The position numbers were made by a program, and so were the translations under genes. From contig DASRJO010000103.1 of the NCBI GenBank assembly GCA_035649435.1, positions 1 through 23,519 on the forward strand: a stretch of 23,519 nucleotides of DNA, given 5' to 3'. The stretch comes from DASRJW01 sp035649435. Lineage in GTDB: Bacteria > Krumholzibacteriota > Krumholzibacteriia > G020349025. Of the stretch, positions 8,101 to 15,671 are shown piece after piece (position 1 is the first letter of the stretch; each line of letters starts with the position of its first letter). A model generated the notes under the pieces. The model made no database searches, was not told the DNA's origin, and saw only the letters and a program-made list of their open reading frames with translations.

Positions 8101-9925
8101 GCACTTCGCGCCGGGCGGTGACTGGGCACGCGCGGTGGCATCGGGTGGGGCGCCGGCGGGGATCGACGCGGCCTGGCAATCGCGACTCATCGAGGAGGAC
8201 CGCGCACGAGCGCGTGCGGACAGCGTGGCGCAGGCGCTGGCCGACCCCGCTGCGGCGGCCGCACACATGAGTCGCATGTTGCGCAGCGCCGCCGTGTTCG
8301 CGCACCGGCGCGCCGCCACCGACAGCCTCGCGGCGAAGGAGCATCTCGAGGACGCGGTGCAGCTGTACCGGCAGAACTTGGAATTGTTCCCGGGCGCGGA
8401 TGGCGAGCCGACCACATGGCTCTACCTCGGCGAAGCGCTGTATGTCCTCGAGCGTCCGGTGGAAGCGGCGGATGCCTACGAGACCGCAGCAGCGCATCCG
8501 GCAGCCGACAGCACGACGCAGGTCCAGGCCACGATGTCGATGCTCGCGGCCCTCGACGGTGCCGCCGCGAGTGACGCAGGGCTGCTGCCGCGTTACGAAC
8601 GCGCAGCTCGAGGCGTTCTCCAGGCGCGGCCGGGGGATGCGCACGGTCTCGACGCGCTCGAACGCGTCGGCGCGCTGGCGTTCGCCGCCGCGCGCTTCGA
8701 GCAAGCCGAAGCCGCGTACACCGATCTCGCCGCGCAGTCGCCGCCACAGCGCGCCGCCCCGGCGCTCAAGATCGTGGGCGACACCTGGTGGCGTCGGGAC
8801 GACCCAGGCAAAGCGGCCGACGCCTATGCCCGCGCGCTCGTGCCGGCGCGAACGAGTGCCAACGACTCGCTCGTCGCGGTTCTCGAGGTGCTCGTTCCCG
8901 GTGCGCTGTTCCGTGTCGCGACCGATGCCGAAGCGCGCGGGGACGCAGACAAGGCGGCAGCGGCCTTCGAGCACGTCGCATCCGAGCATCCAGGTTTCGC
9001 ATCGACCGACCAAGCGCTGTATCGCGCCGCGCACCTGCGCGCGAGCCGCGGCGACACGACGGCTGCATGCGCGAACTACGATCGATTGGTGCGCGCGCTC
9101 CCGCATTCACCCTTGCATGCCGATGCATGGCTCGAGCTGGCGGCGCTGCGTGCGGCGCGTGGCGAGCACCTCCCGGCAGCTGCAGCGTACGCACAGTTCG
9201 CCAGCACCTATGCGCAGCATGCGCAAGCGAATCCGGCGCGATTGCGCGCCGCCGAGCTGCACACCGCCGGTGGTGACACGCTCGCCGCCGATGCAGCCTA
9301 CGCCAACTTGCTCACGACGCTCACACCCACAACCGCTGCGGATACGGCGCTCGTCGCGCAGCTGTGGCTGCGTCGCGCGCGCTTGTCGCACGCGGCACCC
9401 GAAGCTGCCGCGCACTACGCGCAGGCTCTCGAATGGCAATGGGCCTTGTCGGCCGAGGAGCGAGCGGAGGCCAACTTCCATTGCGCCGAGGCGCTCCGAC
9501 CGCGCTACGAAAACCTGGCGCTCAATGCACCCCTCGTCGAGTCGCTGGGGCGCAAGAAGGAAGCGCTCGAGGACGTGCTCGCCGCGTATGCACCGGCGTT
9601 GCGCGCCAATGTCCAACCGTGGCACGCGGCGGCATGTCTGCGCGTGGGGGACTGCTTGTCGCATCTGGGCCTGGCTCTCCTCGACAGCCCGCCTCCGCCG
9701 GAGCTGCAGGATGCCGACCTCGACGCCTATCGCGCCGCCTTGGCACAGCAGGCCGATGCGCTCGAGAGCCGCGCCGTGGACACCTGGACCGCCGGGCTCG
9801 GCGCCGCGCGCACGAGCGGCACCGAGGACACATGGGTGCGAGGCTTGCGCGTGCGCTTGTTCCCCGTGCTGGCGCGTCGCGTGCAGACGCGTGCGGCGCC
9901 ACTTTTCGTCCACGCAGCGGAGTGA
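5174..9925 (+). CDS. Giant periplasmic TPR / coiled-coil scaffold protein
   Basis: The ATG at 5174 is 3 bp past the previous stop, with GGAGGGGG just upstream, and encodes 1583 residues. A signal peptide (RRAQRCALVCLLALGLPALA, cleavage near residue 27) sends it to the periplasm. Residues about 28-400 are alanine-rich helical repeats. Residues about 410-670 form a long coiled-coil (ALFAERQALLARAAQ, ERLQRETLALAAALE, LEERDLAAIDAE-like heptads). From about 740 to 1400 there are clear TPR units, e.g. EALAAYARLVEQHPDSP, YDEAIAAWQTILERDPHHP, RPVEAADAYETAAAHP, KAADAYARAL and KAAAAFEHVASEHPGFAS, of the TolA-binding/YbgF and BamD type. No enzymatic motif is seen. TPR arrays assemble protein complexes; with the downstream TonB-like protein it may be a periplasmic scaffold comparable in kind to the large TPR protein GltI/AgmK of Myxococcus. 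That comparison is architectural only. Confidence 0.85.
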   Translation: MRSRRVRRAQRCALVCLLALGLPALAEADRAHEVDFARRRAALELASGRPLAAARVLRTLQPLPHGARAEQEAALLLAEAELLGGNTEAAATLLVPLITVPSEFVRAQAAAHLLGLSAAQADSTAIAAARRFLREADGYDGDQTEAAAPGFLLAARVLRQAGDANGAHRAGERARGVARDVGRLLGAEALLADGESLQAVSAFHALGDGGKNDFSHWVADAARIGEARALLLVGQPERARAALARVQHDPRLRAYAGLFEAQIAYATGDLDAAATALAANDLGAHDPIHAAEAALLAVQIEIDRGRVAAAESLASALVLRLPEPLDVGPGAAPELRFDLAAWHASRTRATLDDLDRGEVMRDRVRPLQLDDEAAVLRFAEPIAADSLAAGLVLFEPHRHEPWPPVAAECRAAARVLAQARMELGMAAEHALRAQALFAERQALLARAAQALAVHRLDLERLQRETLALAAALEAYRHALAAQEGAWLAALQARVDALQVAVAVLERGIERLAARYPDDRSVRSHEETESARSELPAAAGWIARVDSLRAEILPRLAPTVAAVLREREPTNAALALARLQAELETLLAGTAELERDLAAIDAESRAQLAAAESAWREAENARQQASLTLAKARTALDSEESARLRARQASYAEAARDAEATAAFARAMDETSGSDAERLVRLQHAAMLLESLATELPHALRADETLFRLGVVHVQRASLEHRQALSAFLEAGDAAAAVPLPVESYAEALAAYARLVEQHPDSPRVPDAHFHMGFLFGDIGSPEVSAEHLQAFLARAAADDARRGRAALRLGEDYVLLGRIEHAFEAYDLAARTGTADTRAMALFELAWCAYELDRYDAGRTALRQLLAPETAAALDLQAEGLELLALCFAADHAAPDAARELDAWGAPPYALAVLRRMAQLFTSRAQYDEAIAAWQTILERDPHHPYAAGAAVELVQLVELRHGDAAAHARAATLAPHFAPGGDWARAVASGGAPAGIDAAWQSRLIEEDRARARADSVAQALADPAAAAAHMSRMLRSAAVFAHRRAATDSLAAKEHLEDAVQLYRQNLELFPGADGEPTTWLYLGEALYVLERPVEAADAYETAAAHPAADSTTQVQATMSMLAALDGAAASDAGLLPRYERAARGVLQARPGDAHGLDALERVGALAFAAARFEQAEAAYTDLAAQSPPQRAAPALKIVGDTWWRRDDPGKAADAYARALVPARTSANDSLVAVLEVLVPGALFRVATDAEARGDADKAAAAFEHVASEHPGFASTDQALYRAAHLRASRGDTTAACANYDRLVRALPHSPLHADAWLELAALRAARGEHLPAAAAYAQFASTYAQHAQANPARLRAAELHTAGGDTLAADAAYANLLTTLTPTTAADTALVAQLWLRRARLSHAAPEAAAHYAQALEWQWALSAEERAEANFHCAEALRPRYENLALNAPLVESLGRKKEALEDVLAAYAPALRANVQPWHAAACLRVGDCLSHLGLALLDSPPPPELQDADLDAYRAALAQQADALESRAVDTWTAGLGAARTSGTEDTWVRGLRVRLFPVLARRVQTRAAPLFVHAAE

Positions 9926-10026
9926 CGCGGAATACTCCTTGCCAGGATTCTAGCGTTCAATCGATCGCACGACTCGGCTGATCGCGGCAAGAAACCTCTG
10001 GCCACGATTCGGAGGAAGTCCACCGC

Positions 10027-10881
10027 ATGAGGAATCGTCGCACACGGGGCGTGATCCTTCACCGAGGTCCAGTTTGCATGCTGGCCGGCCTGCTGGCCCT
10101 GCTGCCCGCGTGCGGTGCCGGGCGGCGCGATGCGTTGCAGCCGCGTACGCACGATCTCGCTTCGTTGCGTGCCGAGGCCGCTCGGCATCCGGAATCTGCG
10201 GCGCCGCACGTGCAGATGGCGCTCGTGCATCGCCAGCGCGGCGAGCACGACCAAGCGCTTGCGTCACTGCGCCAAGCGCTCGGGCGCGAGCCGCTGCATG
10301 TTGCGGCGCTCACTCTGTCGGCGCAGATCTTCTACGAGTGTGGTCGCAGCGCCGAGGGCCTGCAGTTCTTCGCCTCGCGTCCGCTGTCAGAATGGCCCGA
10401 GCCAGTGCGTTGCGATATCGCCTTGCTCCTGGCCGATGTCGGCGAAACGGATGGCGCGCGCCAGGTGCTCGAGTCTTTGCGCGCGACGAGCGTGGGAGCT
10501 GCTGCCAGCGCCAACCTGGCCTGGTTGGATCTGCTCGCCGGCGACAATGCCGCGGCGGCGACGCAGCTCGAAAACGCCCAGGCGCCCGAGGCACGCAACA
10601 ATCTGGCGGTGGCATTGCTCAGGCAGGGCGAAGTCGAACGCAGCGAGTCGCTGCTGCGCGATCTCGTCGCCGCGCACCCGGAGTTCGAACCAGCGCGCAC
10701 GAACCTGGCGCTGCTGCTCCTGCATTGGCATGGCGATGCTGCTGCAGCCGATGCGGTGGCCCACGCCGCACAAGAACCACGTCTTTCCGATGTCGCCGTG
10801 CATCAGTTCTTGAACGACCTCGTCGAGGACACGACCTCGCCGCCACCGAATGCCGGAGGACCCGATGGCGCGCAGAACTGA
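10027..10881 (+). CDS. TPR-repeat lipoprotein
   Basis: The ATG at 10027 has GGAGGA at 10011-10016 and gives 284 residues. The signal sequence ends in LLALLPAC, an acceptable lipobox with the lipidated cysteine at residue 28, followed by G-A-G-R-R. There is no aspartate at +2, so outer-membrane sorting is likely if E. coli-like Lol rules hold. The mature part has TPR units: SAAPHVQMALVHRQRGEHDQ, ALASLRQALGREPLH, a partial unit near residue 105, then EARNNLAVALLRQGEVERSE and LVAAHPEFEPARTNLALLLL. TPR lipoproteins serve as assembly platforms in type IV pilus (PilF/PilW), BAM and gliding systems. A 101-bp gap separates it from the giant TPR gene, so it might open a second transcription unit with the next two genes, whose reading frames overlap in sequence. 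Confidence 0.83.
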   Translation: MRNRRTRGVILHRGPVCMLAGLLALLPACGAGRRDALQPRTHDLASLRAEAARHPESAAPHVQMALVHRQRGEHDQALASLRQALGREPLHVAALTLSAQIFYECGRSAEGLQFFASRPLSEWPEPVRCDIALLLADVGETDGARQVLESLRATSVGAAASANLAWLDLLAGDNAAAATQLENAQAPEARNNLAVALLRQGEVERSESLLRDLVAAHPEFEPARTNLALLLLHWHGDAAAADAVAHAAQEPRLSDVAVHQFLNDLVEDTTSPPPNAGGPDGAQN

Positions 10882-11248
10882 GAGCATGGTTGCCATTGTG
10901 ATCTGGCTCGCGCTCATCGGCGCAGCCCTGGCTGCGCCGGTCCCGAGTGTGCAGGGTGTGAGCACCAAAGCGACGGCGCCGGTGCCCGCGGGCAAGAGCG
11001 GGCACGAGGTCACGGCTGCGGCCCAGCATCTGCGCCTGGGTGACGTGCGCATCGAAGGCAAAGTGTATTCACCGCAAGCGCTCTTCATCGTCTCGCGCCC
11101 CGCGGATCGATTCGACCACGCCGTGGTCCCACGCTATTTGCAGCTCGACGCCTCGGCCAACCTCTTGCCGTATCGGCTGCGACCGGAGATCCTGAACACC
11201 CAACGCGCGGCGCTGGAAGGCAGCACCCCGTCGCAGGCGCGGCCGTGA
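10865..11248 (+). CDS. Small secreted protein of unknown function
   Basis: I choose the ATG at 10865, 4 bases after GGAGGA (10855-10860); ATGs at 10850 and 10886 are in the same frame. The gene overlaps the lipoprotein gene by 17 bp and the AgmX-like gene by 4 bp (GTGA), so all three are tightly coupled. The 127-residue product has a signal peptide (MVAIVIWLALIGAALAAP) and a mature domain of about 100 residues with the segments LRLGDVRIEGKVYSPQALFIVSR, FDHAVVPRYL and LLPYRLRPEIL. The IEGKVYSPQA strand followed by FIVSR looks like the start of a beta-alpha fold, but no family is recognised. Its fixed place between the TPR lipoprotein and the TonB-like protein suggests it works with them. Confidence 0.7.
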   Translation: MARRTESMVAIVIWLALIGAALAAPVPSVQGVSTKATAPVPAGKSGHEVTAAAQHLRLGDVRIEGKVYSPQALFIVSRPADRFDHAVVPRYLQLDASANLLPYRLRPEILNTQRAALEGSTPSQARP

Positions 11249-12285
11249 GCTGGACGAAGTATGAACACGCGAGGATCTCGCGGCGGACGCGCCGAGCGCA
11301 GTTCACGAGCTTGCTCGTGCACGTGGTGCTGCTCACGGTGCTCGCACTTCTCCCGCCGCTCCTGCCGGAGCCGCCGACTCTGATCGAGGTCACGTGGACC
11401 GACCCCGCGAGTCTCGCACCCACGCCACCACCCGAACCCGAACCCGAACCCGAACCCGTGCCACCAGCCCCGCCTGTGGTCACCCCGGCGGCCATACCAC
11501 AGCCGCCGGCCGCAAGACCGGCCGCGAAACCGGCTGCGCCGGCGCCGCGCGCGACGAAGCCAATCGAGCGCGCCGCCCCGCGCGGCTCGAGCGCGGGCAC
11601 GCCCGGCGCCGGCGGCGCCAGTCGTCCCGCGGGCGCACCGGGGCCGGTGGCCGGCAAGCGCGGCGAGGAAGCGGGTGCGCGCGTCGCGGCCGAGATTCAA
11701 GGCGCGACCTCGAGCGTCGATCAGTTGCTGGCTTCGTTGCAAGGCACGGTTCCGGCTGGCGCGGGGAATGGTGCAGGACCTCGCGGCAACGGCGGCGGCA
11801 ACGCGGCAGTGGGCGTACTACGTGCGGGATTGCAGGGAGGGCGTGGCACCGAGGCCCTGGCGGGGATCGACAACTTGCTGCAGGGAACGGGTGCCGGGCG
11901 TGGCGGTGGCACCGGGCGCGGCGTCGCCAAGGGCGGCGTCGACGTGGTCGACGACGGGGTCGAGACCCACGGGGACGGCGCTTCCTCCTCGGGTCGCGAC
12001 AGTCACAGCCTGATGCAGGTGGTGGAACGCTACAAAGCGGGCGTCAAGTTCTGCTACGACAACACGCTCAAGAAGACTCCCGGTCTCGCCGGCAAGCTGA
12101 CTCTGCAAATGGACATCGCACCGTCCGGCGAGGTGCACGGCCTCGTCGTCGTGCACGATGGTCTCGGCGACACCTCGTTGCAGCGATGCATCCTGACCCA
12201 GGTCGGATCCTGGCGTTTCCCGGCTATCGAAGCCGGCACCGTGCGCTTCACCTTGCCGCTCGTTTTCAGCCCACCCCGCACCTGA
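11245..12285 (+). CDS. TonB-like inner-membrane protein with AgmX/PglI C-terminal domain
   Basis: The GTG at 11245 overlaps the previous stop (GTGA); 346 residues. Topology is TonB-like: a short basic cytoplasmic N-terminus, a transmembrane helix at about residues 20-42 (SLLVHVVLLTVLALLPPLL), then a Pro/Glu-rich arm (EPEPEPEP, PVPPAPPVV, PAAKPAAPAP), a Gly-rich linker (about 130-245), and a C-terminal domain from about 252 to 346. That domain matches the AgmX/PglI (myxobacterial 'SS tail') pattern: VVERYKAGVKFCYDNTL, GKLTLQMDIAPSGEVHGL, LQRCILTQVGSWRFP and FTLPLVF. Cysteines C270 and C315 are at the family's two conserved positions and could form a disulfide. Family members GltG/PglI and GltJ/AgmX couple inner-membrane motors to the envelope in Myxococcus gliding. 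No ExbB/ExbD-type motor is in the window, so it must use one encoded elsewhere. Confidence 0.85.
   Translation: MSWTKYEHARISRRTRRAQFTSLLVHVVLLTVLALLPPLLPEPPTLIEVTWTDPASLAPTPPPEPEPEPEPVPPAPPVVTPAAIPQPPAARPAAKPAAPAPRATKPIERAAPRGSSAGTPGAGGASRPAGAPGPVAGKRGEEAGARVAAEIQGATSSVDQLLASLQGTVPAGAGNGAGPRGNGGGNAAVGVLRAGLQGGRGTEALAGIDNLLQGTGAGRGGGTGRGVAKGGVDVVDDGVETHGDGASSSGRDSHSLMQVVERYKAGVKFCYDNTLKKTPGLAGKLTLQMDIAPSGEVHGLVVVHDGLGDTSLQRCILTQVGSWRFPAIEAGTVRFTLPLVFSPPRT
11431..11458 (+). repeat. CCCGAA hexanucleotide tandem repeat (Pro-Glu arm)
   Basis: Four perfect copies of CCCGAA plus a partial fifth copy encode the EPEPEPEP stretch of the TonB-like periplasmic arm. Copy number could vary by slippage in multiples of 6 bp without breaking the frame, changing the arm length. 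Confidence 0.8.
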
Positions 12286-12286
12286 T

Positions 12287-13291
12287 TCAGCGTACAGGGC
12301 CTGCATGCGGCGCCAGCAGGCTGTCGAGCCCCGCAGTCGAGTACCGCTCGAGCTCCCCCGATGCGGTCTCGGTCACGAACAGCGCCTGCACATGCGGGTG
12401 TGCAGCCAAGAAGGCGAGCCCGCGTTCGACGCCGAGAACGAACAGTGCGGTGTCGTAACAATCGGCGGCGACTGGGTCGTCGGCAAAGACGCTCACGCTG
12501 ACCGTGCCGCGCGCAGGGGCGCCGGTCGTTGGATCGAAGATGTGGTGATAGCGCACGCCGTTCTCGATGAAGCTCTGCTCGTAGTCTCCCGCAGTCGTGA
12601 CCGCGCGCCAGCGTGTCGGCAGGGTCACGAGCAACGTGTCGGGCCGGCGCGGATGCTGGACACCGATGCGCCAGCGCCCGCCGCCGGCGCGCTCGCCGCC
12701 AACCACGATGTCTCCGCTCAAGTTGACGAGGAAGTCCACGATGCCGCGCGCGCGCAAGGTCTCAGCGACACAAGCGGCGGCGAAACCCTGGGCGATGCCG
12801 CCGAGATCGATGCGCGCCTGATCGTCGCGCCACTCCAGCGTGCCATCCGGTTGCAAGGCATAGACCTCGCAACCGACGTGAGCGAGCAACCCGCGCAAGG
12901 CCAGCGAATCGGGCACGTGCGGGGTCGCATTCTCACCGAATCCCCACAATCGTTTCACCGGGCCCAGGCTGACGTCGAATGCGCCGCCCGTTTCACGACA
13001 GACTTCCTGCGCCCGCGCCAGGAGCTTGGCTGTTTCCGGTGCCAGCGCTCGCGTTCGCCTGTCGTTCAGGCGCCCGACATTGCTCGTCGGGCGGTAGTCG
13101 GAAAGGAGCGAGTCGAGGCGCTCGATCTCGCGCCGCGCCGCCGCCAGCGCCGCGCGCGCGCCGGGCTCGGAGTCGGAGAGGACGGTGATCTCGGCCGCCG
13201 CGCCCATGGCGACGAAGGCCTCGTCGTAGCGCTGCGGGCCGCGATCGCAGCCGGTGCCGAGCGTCACCAGGCACACGAGCGCCGCGTGCAC
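12287..13291 (-). CDS. apbE: ApbE-family FAD:protein FMN transferase
   Basis: ApbE transfers FMN from FAD to a Thr/Ser of exported flavoproteins (for example RnfG/NqrC-type subunits and FMN-bind domain proteins). The start is probably GTG at 13291, 5 bp after the previous stop, giving 334 residues; a CTG at 13300 that overlaps that stop is a less usual option. A short hydrophobic leader ends in LGTGC, a slightly atypical lipobox (C15), so it is likely an exported lipoprotein. Family motifs are present: LLSDYRPTSNVGRLN (62-76), GAFDVSLGPVKRLWGF (103-118), IDLGGIAQG (161-169), VTTAGDYE (231-238), HHIFDPTTG (249-257) and AADCYDT (275-281), containing the Mg2+-binding Asp/Thr pair. Small departures from consensus are A in TTAGDY (usually S) and Q in GIAQG (usually K). 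It converges with the TonB-like gene, the two stops being 1 bp apart. Confidence 0.92.
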   Translation of the reverse strand: MHAALVCLVTLGTGCDRGPQRYDEAFVAMGAAAEITVLSDSEPGARAALAAARREIERLDSLLSDYRPTSNVGRLNDRRTRALAPETAKLLARAQEVCRETGGAFDVSLGPVKRLWGFGENATPHVPDSLALRGLLAHVGCEVYALQPDGTLEWRDDQARIDLGGIAQGFAAACVAETLRARGIVDFLVNLSGDIVVGGERAGGGRWRIGVQHPRRPDTLLVTLPTRWRAVTTAGDYEQSFIENGVRYHHIFDPTTGAPARGTVSVSVFADDPVAADCYDTALFVLGVERGLAFLAAHPHVQALFVTETASGELERYSTAGLDSLLAPHAGPVR

Positions 13292-13296
13292 GCGCC

Positions 13297-13743
13297 TCAG
13301 CTTGGTTTCTCCTGGTCGTCCCCGAACGGATCGCGTCGCGGCGACTTGAACTTGCGCAACTCGTCGTCGAGGTTGTCGAAACGCGCTCGCTGGCGCTGGC
13401 CGCGCTCGTCGGCCTCGAACAGGCCTTGGAGCTTCTTCTGTTTCTCTTCGAACTGCTTGTGGAACGCGTCCACCTCGTCCTTGAATCCGGGGCCATGATC
13501 CTCGGGGGGAAGGGTCTCGATCTGCTTCTCGTCGCGCACTTCGACGCGCTGGTCGAAGGCGCTCTTGATGGCATGGACGACACCGGCGGTCGCCAGACCG
13601 CGCACCAAGTGTCCGGTGTATTCCTTGGAGAACCGCAGCAGTGCTGCGATCTCGTCCACGGTCGGTGGGCGGTGTTCGAGATGCTGCAAGACCCGGATGG
13701 CGCCGACGACGAGTTGTGCCTGGGGTTGTGAGGGTTGCTGCAC
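13297..13743 (-). CDS. Winged-helix protein with charged coiled-coil tail
   Basis: GTG at 13743 is chosen because GGAGGT (13754-13749) lies 5 bases upstream and a promoter-like sequence sits just before it; a longer reading frame upstream has no such support. The product is 148 residues. Residues about 8-75 (VVGAIRVLQHLEHRPPTVDEIAALL, RFSKEYTGHLVRGLATAGVV) have the helix pattern of a MarR/Rrf2-type winged helix, with PTVDEIAALLRFSKEYTGHL as the helix-turn-helix. The rest (EVDAFHKQFEEKQKKLQ, DDELRKFKSPRR) is a highly charged helix, probably a coiled coil for oligomerisation. It ends 5 bp before apbE on the same strand, so the two are likely co-transcribed. A DNA-binding regulator is the natural reading; its target is unknown. 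Confidence 0.78.
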   Translation of the reverse strand: MQQPSQPQAQLVVGAIRVLQHLEHRPPTVDEIAALLRFSKEYTGHLVRGLATAGVVHAIKSAFDQRVEVRDEKQIETLPPEDHGPGFKDEVDAFHKQFEEKQKKLQGLFEADERGQRQRARFDNLDDELRKFKSPRRDPFGDDQEKPS

Positions 13744-13773
13744 GAGGCACCTCCGCAGAGCATCCGTCCCCGC

Positions 13774-13801
13774 ATTGTACAAATGCGACCGCCGACTGCA
13801 A
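13774..13801 (-). promoter_or_regulatory. Putative sigma70 promoter for the winged-helix/apbE pair
   Basis: Read on the minus strand, TTGCAG (13801-13796) is followed after 16 bases by TACAAT (13779-13774). Transcription would start near 13767, leaving a short leader that contains the GGAGGT site before GTG 13743. The -10 is good (5 of 6), the -35 weak. Confidence 0.5.
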
Positions 13802-13961
13802 AGACCCCCCCGGGATCCGCACGTGCCGGGCAGATCCTGCACGCGCGGGGCACGATGTGTCACTCCAGACCGTGCGTGGGAACGACCCGCCGCGCGCGCG
13901 CCAACGCCCGGGCCGGGCCGCGCCGCGGGGTTGTGGCATATGGCGCAACCGCGCGCCGCAC

Positions 13962-13981
13962 CGCGTGTCGCGCGACGCGCG
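13962..13981. promoter_or_regulatory. 20-bp near-perfect palindrome upstream of sigma54 regulator
   Basis: The two half-sites CGCGTGTCGC and GCGACGCGCG pair at 9 of 10 positions around a GTCGCGCGAC core. It sits just upstream of the putative promoter for the response regulator and about 180 bp from the opposite promoter. Dimeric regulators such as NtrC-type activators bind palindromes of this size, so it may be an operator; a chance palindrome in CG-rich DNA is the alternative. Confidence 0.3.
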
Positions 13982-13993
13982 AAATGCGCGTCC

Positions 13994-14023
13994 TTTCCGC
14001 TTTTTCCGCCGCCGGTTTATAAT
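13994..14023 (+). promoter_or_regulatory. Putative promoter of sigma54 response-regulator gene
   Basis: A perfect TATAAT (14018-14023) stands out in an otherwise GC-rich stretch, with a poor -35 (TTTCCG at 13994-13999, 18-base spacer). The start would be near 14030, giving a leader of about 65 bases. A weak -35 suggests the promoter may need an activator. Confidence 0.5.
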
Positions 14024-14050
14024 CAAACCACGTCGCTCCCCGCGAGCGGC

Positions 14051-14066
14051 CGCGCATGGATGCGCG
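14051..14066 (+). other. Small hairpin in the regulator's 5' leader
   Basis: CGCGCA, a TGGA loop, and TGCGCG form a 6-bp GC-rich stem 20 bases before the ribosome site (AGGAGGAT, 14086-14093). It could affect leader stability or be an operator; no poly-U follows, so it is not a terminator. Confidence 0.3.
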
Positions 14067-14095
14067 ATCCACAAGACGCGTGATCAGGAGGATCC

Positions 14096-15553
<1,458 letters not shown>

Positions 15554-15560
15554 GGCGCCC

Positions 15561-15589
15561 TTGCGCCACCCCCACCCAGGCCCTACCAT
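15561..15589 (+). promoter_or_regulatory. Weak candidate promoter for the C25 peptidase gene
   Basis: TTGCGC (15561-15566), 17 bases, then TACCAT (15584-15589). Spacing is ideal but both boxes match the consensus only partly. The leader to ATG 15672 would be about 75 bases. Confidence 0.25.
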
Positions 15590-15671
15590 CGGAGCATTCG
15601 ACCTCGAGGTGCTCGGCCTCTGCCCTTTCGGCGCCGGCCCCGTGGCGTTTCGGGGGGGGCACGGCGACGAC

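Larger units (their letters stand above)
13744..14095. other. 352-bp divergent intergenic region
   Basis: It lies between the minus-strand winged-helix gene and the plus-strand sigma54 regulator. It holds a promoter-like pair for each direction, a 20-bp near-palindrome (13962-13981), an inverted repeat built on GGTTG/CAACC (about 13930-13950) and a small hairpin in the plus-strand leader. Frames that run through it on the minus strand lack a ribosome site and look like spurious open frames in GC-rich DNA. I see no RNA gene. Confidence 0.6.

Noticed and set aside
5864..9106. Very long minus-strand open frame opposite the giant TPR gene
   Set aside because: Its product is Arg/Gly/Cys-rich without domains, has no ribosome site, and mirrors the codon structure of the plus-strand gene, as is common in GC-rich genomes.
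9926..10026. 101-bp gap searched for a promoter or terminator
   Set aside because: TTGCCA is present but no matching -10 at the right distance and no clear hairpin with a U-run; only the ribosome site for the lipoprotein is supported.
13744..13863. N-terminal extension of the winged-helix protein to 188 residues
   Set aside because: The internal GTG 13743 has GGAGGT at ideal spacing and a TACAAT promoter just upstream, which would fall inside the longer gene.
13292..14074. Upstream extension of the apbE frame to give a protein of nearly 600 residues
   Set aside because: The extension runs opposite the winged-helix frame and the divergent promoters, is Arg-rich without domains, and ApbE's leader starts naturally at 13291.
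15561..15671. Longer N-terminus of the C25 peptidase from TTG 15561
   Set aside because: It would place 37 non-signal-like residues before the signal peptide; ATG 15672 fits export better.
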